Positions 17,355 through 26,574 of a DNA stretch of 64,000 bases are shown here, in pieces. The stretch is taken from positions 1 through 64,000 of the forward strand of contig CAYJBY010000011.1 in assembly GCA_964368645.1 (NCBI GenBank). The letters are read 5' to 3'. Positions within the stretch are counted from its first letter, which is position 1, and each line of letters opens with the position of its first letter. A program made the position numbers and the translations under genes. This DNA comes from JAEDHM01 sp964368645. Lineage in GTDB: Bacteria > Bacillota > Clostridia > Christensenellales > CAG-1252. Below the pieces are notes generated by a model. The model saw only the letters and a list, made by a program, of their open reading frames with translations, made no database searches and had not been told where the DNA came from.

Positions 17355-18611
17355 ATGTTTTTAGACACAGCGAAAATTTATATCAAGGCAGGCAACGGCG
17401 GCAACGGAAAGGTTAGCTTCTTTCGCGAGAAGTACAACGCAACCGGAGGTCCTGACGGCGGTGACGGCGGCAGAGGCGGTGACATCATTTTTGTTGCAGA
17501 CAGCAATATGACCACGCTAATCGACTACAAGTTTCACGTTCATTTCAGAGCGGAAAACGGCGGTGACGGCGGCGGCGGTAACAAGACAGGCAAATGCGGC
17601 GAACCGATTATTATCAAAGTCCCCGCAGGCACAGTTATACGCGACGAGCAGACAGGCGGCATTATAGCGGATATGCTGGAAGACGGCACTCAAAAAACCG
17701 TTCTACGCGGAGGCAGAGGCGGCAAGGGCAATACCAGATTCGCTACGCCCACAAGACGGTCGCCCAGCTTTGCACAGCAGGGAGTGATTACCGTGGAGCA
17801 CAAGGTTTGTCTTGAGCTTAAAACCATAGCTGATATCGGACTGGCGGGCTTCCCTAACGTGGGCAAATCCACTTTGTTATCGGTGCTGACCGAGGCGCGT
17901 CCCAAGATTGCCAACTATCACTTTACCACCCTCAATCCTAATCTCGGCGTTATCCGTTTGTTTGAAAAAAGCTATATTATTGCCGATATTCCCGGACTTA
18001 TCGAGGGCGCAAGCGACGGCGTAGGACTTGGTCACGAGTTTTTGCGACATATAGAACGGGTACGAATGCTTGTTCACGTGGTTGACGTATCAGGCAGTGA
18101 GGACAGAGATCCTTGCGAGGATTACGAGGCTATCAGAAAGGAACTTTGCGCATACAGCGATAAGATTGCGGCTTTGCCGGAAATCGTTGTTGGCAATAAG
18201 GTGGATATGACAGACGAGGACGCGGTAACGCGGCTCTCCGAGCAAATCGGTAAGCCCGTAATAGCTATGTCTGCTGTAATACACGAGGGCGTGGACGAGC
18301 TTATCAAAAAAATCAGCGAGCTAATCGTGACTCTTCCCAAGCCTGAACCGATACCCTTCGAGGAGTTTTCCTACGAACAGCACGTGGGTGACGATTTCCG
18401 TATAGAAAAAAGAAGCGAAAAGCTGTACGAGGTTGTCGGCGAATTTGTGGATATGCTGGTTAGGAACGTCAGTTTGGACGACGTGGACAGCAACCGCTAC
18501 TTCCAGCGCAAGCTGAAGGAAAGAGGCGTTTTCGACGCTTTACGCACGGCAGGCGCCCACGAGGGCGACACTATTTTAATAGCAGATATCGAATTTGATT
18601 TCGTAGAATAA
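17355..18611 (+). CDS. obg: GTPase Obg/ObgE
   Basis: The 418-aa GTPase acts in 50S ribosome assembly and stress/sporulation signalling. The glycine-rich Obg domain occupies about 1-158, the G domain has GFPNVGKST, DIPGLIEGA and NKVD motifs, and a C-terminal OCT domain follows (about 340-418). It starts 1 nt after nfnB and is followed closely by yhbY, the usual partner in assembly of the large subunit. Confidence 0.96.
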   Translation: MFLDTAKIYIKAGNGGNGKVSFFREKYNATGGPDGGDGGRGGDIIFVADSNMTTLIDYKFHVHFRAENGGDGGGGNKTGKCGEPIIIKVPAGTVIRDEQTGGIIADMLEDGTQKTVLRGGRGGKGNTRFATPTRRSPSFAQQGVITVEHKVCLELKTIADIGLAGFPNVGKSTLLSVLTEARPKIANYHFTTLNPNLGVIRLFEKSYIIADIPGLIEGASDGVGLGHEFLRHIERVRMLVHVVDVSGSEDRDPCEDYEAIRKELCAYSDKIAALPEIVVGNKVDMTDEDAVTRLSEQIGKPVIAMSAVIHEGVDELIKKISELIVTLPKPEPIPFEEFSYEQHVGDDFRIEKRSEKLYEVVGEFVDMLVRNVSLDDVDSNRYFQRKLKERGVFDALRTAGAHEGDTILIADIEFDFVE

Positions 18612-18620
18612 GGAGTTATT

Positions 18621-18914
18621 ATGTTATCGACAAAACAAAGAAGCCTACTTAACAAATTAAGTCAGAATTTACCCACAATGGTGTTTATCGGCAAAAACGG
18701 TCTTACGGACGCGGTTAAGGCACAGATAAACGAAACGCTGGAGCTTAAGGAACTGGTGAAAATCGGTATTCAAAAAGCCGCGGATTTAGACTCCGCCGAG
18801 GTTATCAACTCGTTGGCGGCAGAGCTTAACGCGGAGCCTGTTCATCATATCGGCTCCAAGCTGATTCTATACCGCTACTCTAAGAAAGAGGGTATAGAAC
18901 ATATCAAACTCTAA
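18621..18914 (+). CDS. yhbY: YhbY family RNA-binding protein
   Basis: The 97-aa CRM-domain protein associates with the pre-50S subunit. The hallmark loop is IGKNGLT near residues 23-29, after the LSTKQRSLLNKL start, and the C terminus has the GSKLILYR strand. It follows obg by 9 bp with RBS AAGGAG. Its 3' end overlaps by 4 bp the stop of the converging minus-strand membrane protein gene. Confidence 0.93.
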   Translation: MLSTKQRSLLNKLSQNLPTMVFIGKNGLTDAVKAQINETLELKELVKIGIQKAADLDSAEVINSLAAELNAEPVHHIGSKLILYRYSKKEGIEHIKL

Positions 18915-19675
18915 GCACCCTCAAAATAGTTCTTTTTCAAACCCTGTCTTCCGAATAAAATCAGGGCAGTTATTGAAAATAGCAGATTTACGCCGCTGAA
19001 AACAAGATAATAGGTCTTCAGCGGCGTTATCGCGCTTAAAAGGGCAAGCCCTATGGACGAGAATAAAAAATATCTTACGCTAACGCCCGAAACCGCTCCG
19101 CGAAGTAAAAATCTCCAATCGCGTTTAGCTCGTAAAGCTTTTTCCTCAACAGGGAGAATACCTTGTTTCTTTGCCAAACGGTAAAGACTCTTCAGATTGA
19201 TAACCGTAACGCGCTTATCGAGAGATGCGAGGAGAATCAGAGCTTTCCTGTCCGCTTCACGGCAAAAGAAAAACAGTCTGTCCGCGTTCAGCTTAAGAGC
19301 GGTGCGGAAGCCGATAGCGGCGTCCTCTTCTGTTAGATTACCGAACTTTATATTGTTAAACGCTACGGATTTCGTTTTTCCGTTCATCACCAAACAGTCG
19401 TCTGCTTGGGTAATTTCCGTAACCGATTGCAGAATGGTAAGTATCAATCTATCGGTGTACTCCTTGCCGTAGAGAAGAGAGGTTTTGAAAAAATATCTTT
19501 TGCTTTTGCCGTTTCGTGCTATGGGCGTTGCCGTCTTGTAAGCAAAGAAACCGCCGATAAGCAAAACGATGGATAGCGTCAACCCGAAAACAAAGCTGTC
19601 GGTTAAGTACGAAATCAGTGCGAAAACCACTGCAAATGCGGCTGCAACCGCTAAAATGTAATCAAATAATTTCAT
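18911..19675 (-). CDS. Membrane protein of unknown function
   Basis: The 254-aa protein is not recognised. Two predicted membrane helices lie at the N terminus (about 5-25 and 30-48). A soluble domain of about 130 residues follows, with a DDCLVMNG segment and a Cys-containing FFFCREADRK strand. Two further helices are near the C terminus (about 200-245). The layout resembles a membrane-tethered alpha/beta domain. It is a single minus-strand gene between yhbY and nadD; its stop overlaps yhbY. Coding status is supported by length and by a clean single frame. Confidence 0.7.
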   Translation of the reverse strand: MKLFDYILAVAAAFAVVFALISYLTDSFVFGLTLSIVLLIGGFFAYKTATPIARNGKSKRYFFKTSLLYGKEYTDRLILTILQSVTEITQADDCLVMNGKTKSVAFNNIKFGNLTEEDAAIGFRTALKLNADRLFFFCREADRKALILLASLDKRVTVINLKSLYRLAKKQGILPVEEKALRAKRDWRFLLRGAVSGVSVRYFLFSSIGLALLSAITPLKTYYLVFSGVNLLFSITALILFGRQGLKKNYFEGA

Positions 19676-19719
19676 ATTAGAATATTTGCCCTCTACGGGG
19701 AAATTTATATGCTTGTATA

Positions 19720-19748
19720 TTGAAATTTTTCGTAAAAATCGTTATAAT
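19720..19748 (+). promoter_or_regulatory. Sigma-A promoter of nadD-yqeK, leaderless geometry
   Basis: -35 TTGAAA (19720-19725), 17-bp spacer, -10 TATAAT (19743-19748). The ATG at 19755 begins 6 nt after the -10, at the expected +1. No Shine-Dalgarno can fit. Confidence 0.8.
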
Positions 19749-19754
19749 AAACGT

Positions 19755-20882
19755 ATGACGTCAAAAGTAGGTATTTTCGGCGGAGCGTTTGACCCTCCCC
19801 ATTCGGAACATATACGCATTTGCCGCGAGACAGCGGCGGAGCTTTGCTTGTCGCGCATTATTTTAGTTCCCTCAGGCGACGCGCCTCATAAGGTCACGCT
19901 GACTCCATTCGCAGACAGGTTACAGCTCCTTAACGCGACGGTAGGGGGTGATTCTCTTTTTGAAATCGATACGATAGAGAGCACTTTGGAAGGAAAAACC
20001 TACTCTTATAACGTAATTCGGTTACTGAAAGAAAAGTACGGTGATATAGTATTTTTGATTGGCGCGGACAGTTTGGTTAATCTCTATACCTGGTACCGTT
20101 ACGCCGATTTGATTAAGCTTTGCCCATTTGCGGTCATAGGCAGAGGCTCCGTTGCGGACGAAAAGGTGCTTAACGCGGCAAAACGGCTTAACGCAATGGG
20201 CGGCGATATAACGCTTTTAAGCGTTAAGGGCGAGTGTGTTTCCTCTTCTATGGCAAGAGCCGCGGTAGAGCTTGGGGTTGAAGACTCCTTCGTATCACCC
20301 GAATGTCTTGCGAAAATCAAGGAGCTTGGTCTGTATCACAACTACGCAGAGCACGTTGATAAGGTTAAGAACGCACTTTCCGCGGAGAGATTTAAGCATA
20401 CCTGCGGAGTGGTGTTCAAAGCGTTGGAGTACAACTCGGTTTTGGGCTTACCCTACGAAAAGGTCTTTTTATCCGCGTTGCTTCACGACTGCGCAAAATA
20501 CCTTAATAAGGTACACTGCGGTGTTCCCCTCGATTGTATAGGTACGCCTGTGATGCACGCCTTTAACGGCGCGGAGGAAGCGCGAATCAACTACGGCATA
20601 ACGGACGGCGAAATAATCAGCGCGATAAGATACCATACTACAGGCAAGCCTGCAATGAGCCTGTTGGACAAGCTTATTTACTGCGCGGATTTAGTGGAAC
20701 CGTCGAGAGATTTTAAGGGCGTTGAGGAATTGCGCAACGCCTTAAGCGAGGATTTTGAGCAGGGATTCAGAGCCTGCTTAAAGGTTTGCTATGACCATCT
20801 GCTGACATCGGGTAAGGCTGTTTATCCCTTAACCGTAGATTGCTATAACTATTATTTCAAAGGAGGGCGCAACGATGACTAA
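19755..20882 (+). CDS. nadD: NadD-YqeK fusion: nicotinate-nucleotide adenylyltransferase / HD-domain hydrolase
   Basis: The 375-aa protein joins two genes that are adjacent in Bacillus. Residues 1-195 are NadD, which adenylylates nicotinate mononucleotide in NAD synthesis: FGGAFDPPHSEH carries the HxxH site and CVSSSMAR the later ATP site. Residues about 200-375 are YqeK, an HD phosphohydrolase (LLHDCAKYL, HAFNGAEEA, YHTTG) of the family that cleaves diadenosine tetraphosphate. No stop or restart separates them. rsfS follows with an 8-bp overlap. Confidence 0.93.
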   Translation: MTSKVGIFGGAFDPPHSEHIRICRETAAELCLSRIILVPSGDAPHKVTLTPFADRLQLLNATVGGDSLFEIDTIESTLEGKTYSYNVIRLLKEKYGDIVFLIGADSLVNLYTWYRYADLIKLCPFAVIGRGSVADEKVLNAAKRLNAMGGDITLLSVKGECVSSSMARAAVELGVEDSFVSPECLAKIKELGLYHNYAEHVDKVKNALSAERFKHTCGVVFKALEYNSVLGLPYEKVFLSALLHDCAKYLNKVHCGVPLDCIGTPVMHAFNGAEEARINYGITDGEIISAIRYHTTGKPAMSLLDKLIYCADLVEPSRDFKGVEELRNALSEDFEQGFRACLKVCYDHLLTSGKAVYPLTVDCYNYYFKGGRNDD

Positions 20883-21231
20883 TAAGGAGTTCGCCGAAAA
20901 AATCGCCTCTATACTGGACGAAAAAAACATTAAGGATCTTACTCTTGTGGACGTATCGGAGAAAAGCACCGTTACCTACTACTTTGTGTTAGGCACCGCA
21001 CGCACCGCTTCCGCGGTGAAGGCCGCCGCAGATTACCTTGAGGAACAGCTTGATAAGCAGGGGATTTATTCCGAGGGGAAGGACGGTGTGCGCGAGGGAC
21101 GCTGGATAGTTTTGGACTACAGCGAGGTTATGGTTCACATTTTCACCGCCGATTTAAGGGCAGTTTACAAACTGGAAAACCTTTGGGCTGAGCCGGGGAA
21201 CGTCAATATCACGGAGTATAAGGCTGATTAA
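20875..21231 (+). CDS. rsfS: Ribosomal silencing factor RsfS
   Basis: The 118-aa protein binds L14 on the large subunit and blocks subunit joining. The conserved VDVSEKSTVTYYFVLGTA region and the EGRWIVLDYSEVMVHIF strand are present. It starts within the end of the nadD-yqeK fusion, with GGAGG upstream, matching the usual nadD-yqeK-rsfS order. Confidence 0.95.
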   Translation: MTNKEFAEKIASILDEKNIKDLTLVDVSEKSTVTYYFVLGTARTASAVKAAADYLEEQLDKQGIYSEGKDGVREGRWIVLDYSEVMVHIFTADLRAVYKLENLWAEPGNVNITEYKAD

Positions 21232-21256
21232 CTGATTTTTCGTCCATACTACAAGT

Positions 21257-21580
21257 ATGATGACGGATTTTTCTTATAATATCAGCTCCGTTTCTCCCGA
21301 AACGGCATACGTGGAAGAATTAAGCACAAGATGCGGCACCGTTGATAAGGCGGTGGCTTTTGAGTATGACGGAACGTATATAGTTGCCGTCAAGCTACAG
21401 CCGTTATTTACTCGCTCTGAACGGCAGGCGGCGTTATCGTCCGTCAAGTCCAATCTGGCGGCATACGGCTTTTCGGCGTTGGTAACGGCGGATTTGGATA
21501 TTTTCGGCGCGGTGCTAAGACTGCGCGAGGGACGGGAAAGCGCAGAGACGATTTACAGGGAGGTAATCAATCGGATATGA
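21257..21580 (+). CDS. Small protein of unknown function between rsfS and deoA
   Basis: The 107-aa protein is not recognised. It reads as alternating strands and helices with a central AVAFEYDGTYIVAVKLQPLFTRSER stretch, compatible with a small alpha/beta domain. The start is ATGATG (21257 or 21260) with no Shine-Dalgarno. A CATACT hexamer 6 nt upstream resembles a -10 but has no clear -35. The stop overlaps the next gene's ATG by 4 bp, which supports it as a real, translationally coupled gene. Confidence 0.62.
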   Translation: MMTDFSYNISSVSPETAYVEELSTRCGTVDKAVAFEYDGTYIVAVKLQPLFTRSERQAALSSVKSNLAAYGFSALVTADLDIFGAVLRLREGRESAETIYREVINRI

Positions 21581-22869
21581 CCAATATAATTACCCTTATC
21601 GAACGAAAAAAAGCGCATAATGAGCTGACGGAGGAAGAAATCCGTTATTTGGTTGACGCAACGGTGGACGGCTCTGCCGCCGACTGTCAACTATCCGCGT
21701 TTCTTATGGCGGTATGCCTTAACGGTATGACCGACAAGGAAGCGGCGTGCTTGACGCGCTGTATGGCGGATAGCGGCGACAAGGTGGATTTGTCCTCGGT
21801 TAAGGGAGTTACGGTTGACAAACACAGCACGGGAGGGGTTGGCGACAGCACCACGTTTGTGGTTTTGCCTGTCTTGGCTTCTATGGGCTACCGCTTTGCG
21901 AAAATGAGCGGCAGAAGTTTGGGGCATACAGGCGGAACGATAGACAAGCTGGAATCCATTAAGGGTTTTAGAACCGAGCTAAGCACCGAGGAGTTTTTTA
22001 CTTTTGTAAACAAAAGCGGAATCGCTCTTACGGGGCAAAGCGCGAAAATCTGTCCTGCCGACAAAAGACTTTACGCAATTAGAGATATTACAGCTACAGT
22101 GGACAGTATTCCGCTGATAGCTTCCAGTATTATGAGCAAAAAACTGGCAGGCGGAGCGGATAATATCGTGTTGGACGTGAAGTGCGGCAACGGTGCGTTT
22201 ATGACCAATCAGGATTACGCGGAACGGCTGGCTGTCAAAATGGTGGAAATAGGCAAGCATTCGGGAAAAAACGTCTGCGCGGTGATAACCGATATGAATC
22301 AGCCGCTTGACAGCTACGTAGGCAACAGCTTAGAAGTTTTGGGCGCGCTTGAGGTGCTTGAGGGTGCGAAAAATCGACTTTATTCCGTTTCAAGGGCTTT
22401 GGTTATTGCGTTGCTAGTATCAATCGGGCTTGAAGCAAAGTCCGCAGAAGCCGCGTTCGAGGCGGAAATAGAATCGGGCAGGGCTAAGGCGAAATTCCTT
22501 GAGTTCGTGGAACAGCAGGGCGGCGACGTGAGCTGTCTAAATGCTGAATACCTTACAGACTCTCGTTTTAAGGCGGTAATTACAGCCAAAAAGGAAGGCT
22601 ACATAAGCGGTATGGAGTGCAAAAAAATCGGCGAATTCGCAGGAGCCTTGGGCGCAGGACGGACTCACGACGGCGATGTAATTAAGCCGAAAGCAGGACT
22701 GAAACTGCACGTTAGTATCGGTACTTACGTTAATACGGGCGACGTTTTGGCTGACGTGTTCTACGAGGAACAAGCCGCGGAAAGTCTGTTTGATCACTTC
22801 GAGAACCTTATTTCTTATTCGGATAAGCCTGTCAAACAGCCGCCCTTAGTGATTAAATCCGTTTTTTAA
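21577..22869 (+). CDS. deoA: Pyrimidine-nucleoside (thymidine) phosphorylase
   Basis: The 430-aa enzyme cleaves pyrimidine nucleosides with phosphate. The family signature SGRSLGHTGGTIDKLES and the phosphate loop HSTGGVGD are intact, and the C-terminal swivelling domain has AGRTHDGDVIKPKAG. The length fits bacterial Pdp/DeoA. Broad specificity (Pdp) is usual in Firmicutes but cannot be proved here. GGGAGG precedes the start, which overlaps the upstream small gene by 4 bp. Confidence 0.93.
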   Translation: MTNIITLIERKKAHNELTEEEIRYLVDATVDGSAADCQLSAFLMAVCLNGMTDKEAACLTRCMADSGDKVDLSSVKGVTVDKHSTGGVGDSTTFVVLPVLASMGYRFAKMSGRSLGHTGGTIDKLESIKGFRTELSTEEFFTFVNKSGIALTGQSAKICPADKRLYAIRDITATVDSIPLIASSIMSKKLAGGADNIVLDVKCGNGAFMTNQDYAERLAVKMVEIGKHSGKNVCAVITDMNQPLDSYVGNSLEVLGALEVLEGAKNRLYSVSRALVIALLVSIGLEAKSAEAAFEAEIESGRAKAKFLEFVEQQGGDVSCLNAEYLTDSRFKAVITAKKEGYISGMECKKIGEFAGALGAGRTHDGDVIKPKAGLKLHVSIGTYVNTGDVLADVFYEEQAAESLFDHFENLISYSDKPVKQPPLVIKSVF

Positions 22870-22905
22870 TTCCCAATAGGGTAAGCAATAAAGAGTTAAA
22901 AACAG

Positions 22906-22934
22906 TTTTCAAGTTAAAACTGTTATGGTATAAT
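22906..22934 (+). promoter_or_regulatory. Probable sigma-A promoter of smc
   Basis: -35-like TTTTCA (22906-22911), 17-bp spacer, -10 TATAAT (22929-22934). It gives a leader of about 26 nt containing the GAGAGG ribosome-binding site. Confidence 0.6.
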
Positions 22935-22966
22935 GTATATTACATTATTTCAATGAGAGGTCACTT

Positions 22967-25900
22967 GTGAGCTTAGTTAAAATCGAGATGCAGGGCTTTA
23001 AGTCCTTTGCACCGAAAACCACCATTAATTTTAAGGACGGATTCACCGGCATAGTCGGTCCCAACGGTTGCGGTAAGAGCAACGTAGTTGACGCTATTCG
23101 ATGGGTTTTGGGCGAGAGAAGCGCGAAACAAATCCGCGGCGACAAGATGGTTGACGTCATTTTTGACGGAACCGAAACGCGTAAGCAAATGGGCTACGCG
23201 GAGGTTTCCCTCACCTTTGACAACACCGACAGAATGTTCGCCTTGGAACTTGACGAGATTATCGTTTCGCGTAAACTGTTCCGCTCGGGTAAGTCCGGCT
23301 ACTGCATCAACAATAACCCCACAAAACTATCCGATATTATCAACTTAATGCGCGATACCGGAGCAGGTAAGGAGGGCTATTCGATTATCGGTCAGGGCAA
23401 GGTGGCGGAGATTATGGACGCCAAGCCCGAGGATCGCCGTTCGATTTTCGAGGAAGCGGCAGGTATAGCCAAGACCAAAGCGGAGAAACGCGCGACCGAG
23501 AGCAAGCTCACCGCGATTGCGGTTGAGATCCAGCGCGGACGTGATATTTTAGCGGAGAAGGACGCGATTTTAGCCCCCTTGGTAAGACAGGTCGAGAACG
23601 TCAAAAAATACAACGAGTTTAAGGGGCGTTTGAAATATCAGGAGATTAACTATTATCTTTACAACACCGTTCACAGTCAGCAGATTAAGGCATTAAGCGA
23701 GCAGAGAATTAAGGAACTGACGGAGATTATTTCCGACAAGCAAAAGGAACTTGAAGAGAACGACAGACATACAGCGTTCTTAAGAGGACAAGCGGAGAAT
23801 ATCGAGAACGAAGTCAGAGATTATATGAAGCAGGAGGGCGACCTCCGTGAAGCCGCGGCAAAGGCAAGCGGCGAAATCAACGTCTATAACGAGAAACTAA
23901 ACGCGATTTTGAAAGAGATTGAGCGTTTAACCGCGGAAAAAACCGCTTTAGACGAGTCCGTAGCGGATCTTGAAGCAGAGAGAACGGAAGCGGAGAATAT
24001 TCTGGAAATCAAACGCGCGGAGCTGTTTAACGTCAATCTCAATCTTAACGAGCTTAACGCCAGACTTAACGCCGTCAACGTGGATTTGGCAGGTACCGAA
24101 AGCTCTGTCGAGCAGGGTAACGAGGAGCTTTACTCCGCGATTAATCAGCTCACGGGCGTAAAAACCGATGAAGCCAAGCTGACTACGGAGTCCGCCGCTT
24201 TAAGAGAGCGCAAGTTGGCTTTGGACAGCGATATTTTGGCAACGAGAGCCAACCTTGAGAACGAAAACAAGCGTTTAAGCGACGCTCGTGGCAAGATAGA
24301 GTCCATTGACCGCGCCCGTGCGGATACCCGTATCAAGCGTAATGCGTTAAGCGCGTCTCTTAACGAGACCATCACTCTTACCCGTCAGAACAACGAGGTT
24401 AAGCAAAAGCTTGCCGCTTCTGTCGCAATGCAGGAGGAGCGCGTAAGGTCTGTTAAGGATTCCCTTAATTCCTACAATACATATCAAAGCTCGGTAAGAC
24501 AGCTTATGTCCGATGCGGAGACTAACCGCACGTTATCCAATAACATTATTGGCGTTGTCGGTCATCTTATGCAGGTTCCCGAAAAGTACGCTTTGGCGGT
24601 TGAAATGGCACTTGGCAATTCTATTCAGAACATAGTTGTGCCTGACGAGGACGCGGCTAAGGTGCTAATCGGGTATATGCAAAGCAATCAATACGGACGT
24701 ATTACCTGTATGCCCAACAACCGTATAACGGGGCAGAAGCTTTCGGCGGAATACCGCGATGCTTTACGTATCAGCGGCGTATGCGGCATAGCCTCCGACC
24801 TTGTGAATTGTGACGAGGCGCGTAAAAACGTAATCACCAATCTGCTAGGCAGAACCCTTATCGTTGAGAATATCGATACGGGCAAACAGCTGGCGAACAC
24901 CTACGATTACGGCTTCAAAATCGTTACCTTGGACGGCACGATTTTCGATCCTCGCCGTACGATTACAGGCGGCAGTGTTAAGGAACGCAGTGCGGCACAT
25001 CTCGGACGCGAGAAAGAGCTTAACGACGCACAGCAGAAGCTGGACGCCGATAAGGCGGAGCTTAAGCGCGTAATGCAGCTTTTGGAACAGCTTGAAAACA
25101 AGTACAACGACCTCCAGAAGCTTCAGGCAACCTACCGTGACGAGCTTAACAAAATGGATATTGATCAGGCTGCGGCGGCTACCACTATCGAGACCTTATC
25201 CGGTACGACTCAATCCTTGGCGGCAAGGCTAGAGTCTATGGAAAGGGAACGCGCAAACGTGGAATTGCGTTTAAGCGCGGCTGAGGCGGCACTTAAGAAC
25301 GTGGCGGCGCAGACCACTAATATAGAAGGTCAACAGCGCAGTGCCGGCGAGGAAAGAGAAAAGGCGAAGATGGAAACCGCCACCAAGAAGAAACTTCGCG
25401 ATACGGTTATCGAGAGTATAACCAATCTCAAGGTTTTAATTGCCGGACTTGAAAACGAGATTACGCGTATCGAGAACGACGTTAAGCGTCTTAATACCGA
25501 ACGCAGTGAGGACGGCAAACAATTAGCGCAGGTGGAACTTAATCTTAGGGAGCAGAACGAGCGTTTGACCGCGCACGAGGCTACCAAGCCTACGATTACC
25601 TTCTCCGAAAAGGATCAAGAGCAAATCAACGAGATTCACGAGTCTATTGCCGCTTTAGACGCGAAAAAGGAAGAAATCCGTCTTAAACAGGAAGAAATCG
25701 ACAAGACAAGCCGCGCTATTAACGATTCGATTATTCAATATACCGAATCCCGTTCAAAAGCCGAATCCAGAGTGGAGAAGCTTACAGCCGACTTAACGGC
25801 GATGGAAGAGAAGATTTGGAACGATTATTCCATCACCTACGAGGAAGCGCAGACAATGAAGGACGACGATTTCGTACCGTCCGAGGCTCCTCACGAGATA

Positions 25901-26566
25901 GCCTCTCTTAAGGGCAAAATTGGTCAGTTGGGCAATATCAATTTCAATGCGATGGAAGACTACGAGCGCGAATCTACCGAACGTGACCGTTGGGCGAAAC
26001 AGATTGAGGATTTGAGCGCGGCGGAATCCGATTTGCTGACTCTTCTTAAGACGATTACGGACACGATGACCGAAAAATTCGACACCGCGTTCACTCAAAT
26101 TAATACCAATTTCCAAAAGACTTTCTCCGACCTATTTGGCGGCGGCAGGGCGGAACTGGTCTTGGTTGACAACGAAAGCGAGCCTTTGGAAAAGGGCGTG
26201 GATATAAAAATGCAGCCTCCGGGCAAGAATATGCGTGCTTTAAGCGCGTTCAGCGGCGGCGAGCAGGCATTGACGTCTATTGCGATTTTGTTCGCAATTT
26301 TGAAACTACGTCCGATGCCGTTTGCAATACTGGACGAGATAGACGCGGCCTTGGACGAGGCCAACGCAAAGCGTTTCGCGTTGTACCTCAAGCGGTACTC
26401 CACGGAAACAAAGTTTATCGTCATCACCCACAAGAAACCCACGATGGAAGTTGCCGACGTGCTTTACGGCGTAACTATGGAGGAGCAGGGCGTATCCAGA
26501 TTGCTTACCGTTTCGCTCAAGGAAGCCGTTTCCTTCGCAAAAAAGAATGATACCGAGTCAAAATAG
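22967..26566 (+). CDS. smc: Chromosome segregation protein SMC
   Basis: The 1199-aa protein is the condensin ATPase. The N-terminal head has Walker A GPNGCGKSN. A coiled coil runs to about 480, the hinge is about 510-660 (IIGVVGHLM ... VVPDEDAAKVLIGYM), and the coil returns to about 1030. The C-terminal head has signature FSGGEQALT and Walker B FAILDEIDAALD. The start is GTG with GAGAGG 6 nt upstream. ftsY follows by 8 bp, the standard Firmicute pairing. Confidence 0.97.
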   Translation: MSLVKIEMQGFKSFAPKTTINFKDGFTGIVGPNGCGKSNVVDAIRWVLGERSAKQIRGDKMVDVIFDGTETRKQMGYAEVSLTFDNTDRMFALELDEIIVSRKLFRSGKSGYCINNNPTKLSDIINLMRDTGAGKEGYSIIGQGKVAEIMDAKPEDRRSIFEEAAGIAKTKAEKRATESKLTAIAVEIQRGRDILAEKDAILAPLVRQVENVKKYNEFKGRLKYQEINYYLYNTVHSQQIKALSEQRIKELTEIISDKQKELEENDRHTAFLRGQAENIENEVRDYMKQEGDLREAAAKASGEINVYNEKLNAILKEIERLTAEKTALDESVADLEAERTEAENILEIKRAELFNVNLNLNELNARLNAVNVDLAGTESSVEQGNEELYSAINQLTGVKTDEAKLTTESAALRERKLALDSDILATRANLENENKRLSDARGKIESIDRARADTRIKRNALSASLNETITLTRQNNEVKQKLAASVAMQEERVRSVKDSLNSYNTYQSSVRQLMSDAETNRTLSNNIIGVVGHLMQVPEKYALAVEMALGNSIQNIVVPDEDAAKVLIGYMQSNQYGRITCMPNNRITGQKLSAEYRDALRISGVCGIASDLVNCDEARKNVITNLLGRTLIVENIDTGKQLANTYDYGFKIVTLDGTIFDPRRTITGGSVKERSAAHLGREKELNDAQQKLDADKAELKRVMQLLEQLENKYNDLQKLQATYRDELNKMDIDQAAAATTIETLSGTTQSLAARLESMERERANVELRLSAAEAALKNVAAQTTNIEGQQRSAGEEREKAKMETATKKKLRDTVIESITNLKVLIAGLENEITRIENDVKRLNTERSEDGKQLAQVELNLREQNERLTAHEATKPTITFSEKDQEQINEIHESIAALDAKKEEIRLKQEEIDKTSRAINDSIIQYTESRSKAESRVEKLTADLTAMEEKIWNDYSITYEEAQTMKDDDFVPSEAPHEIASLKGKIGQLGNINFNAMEDYERESTERDRWAKQIEDLSAAESDLLTLLKTITDTMTEKFDTAFTQINTNFQKTFSDLFGGGRAELVLVDNESEPLEKGVDIKMQPPGKNMRALSAFSGGEQALTSIAILFAILKLRPMPFAILDEIDAALDEANAKRFALYLKRYSTETKFIVITHKKPTMEVADVLYGVTMEEQGVSRLLTVSLKEAVSFAKKNDTESK

Positions 26567-26574
26567 GAGATAAT

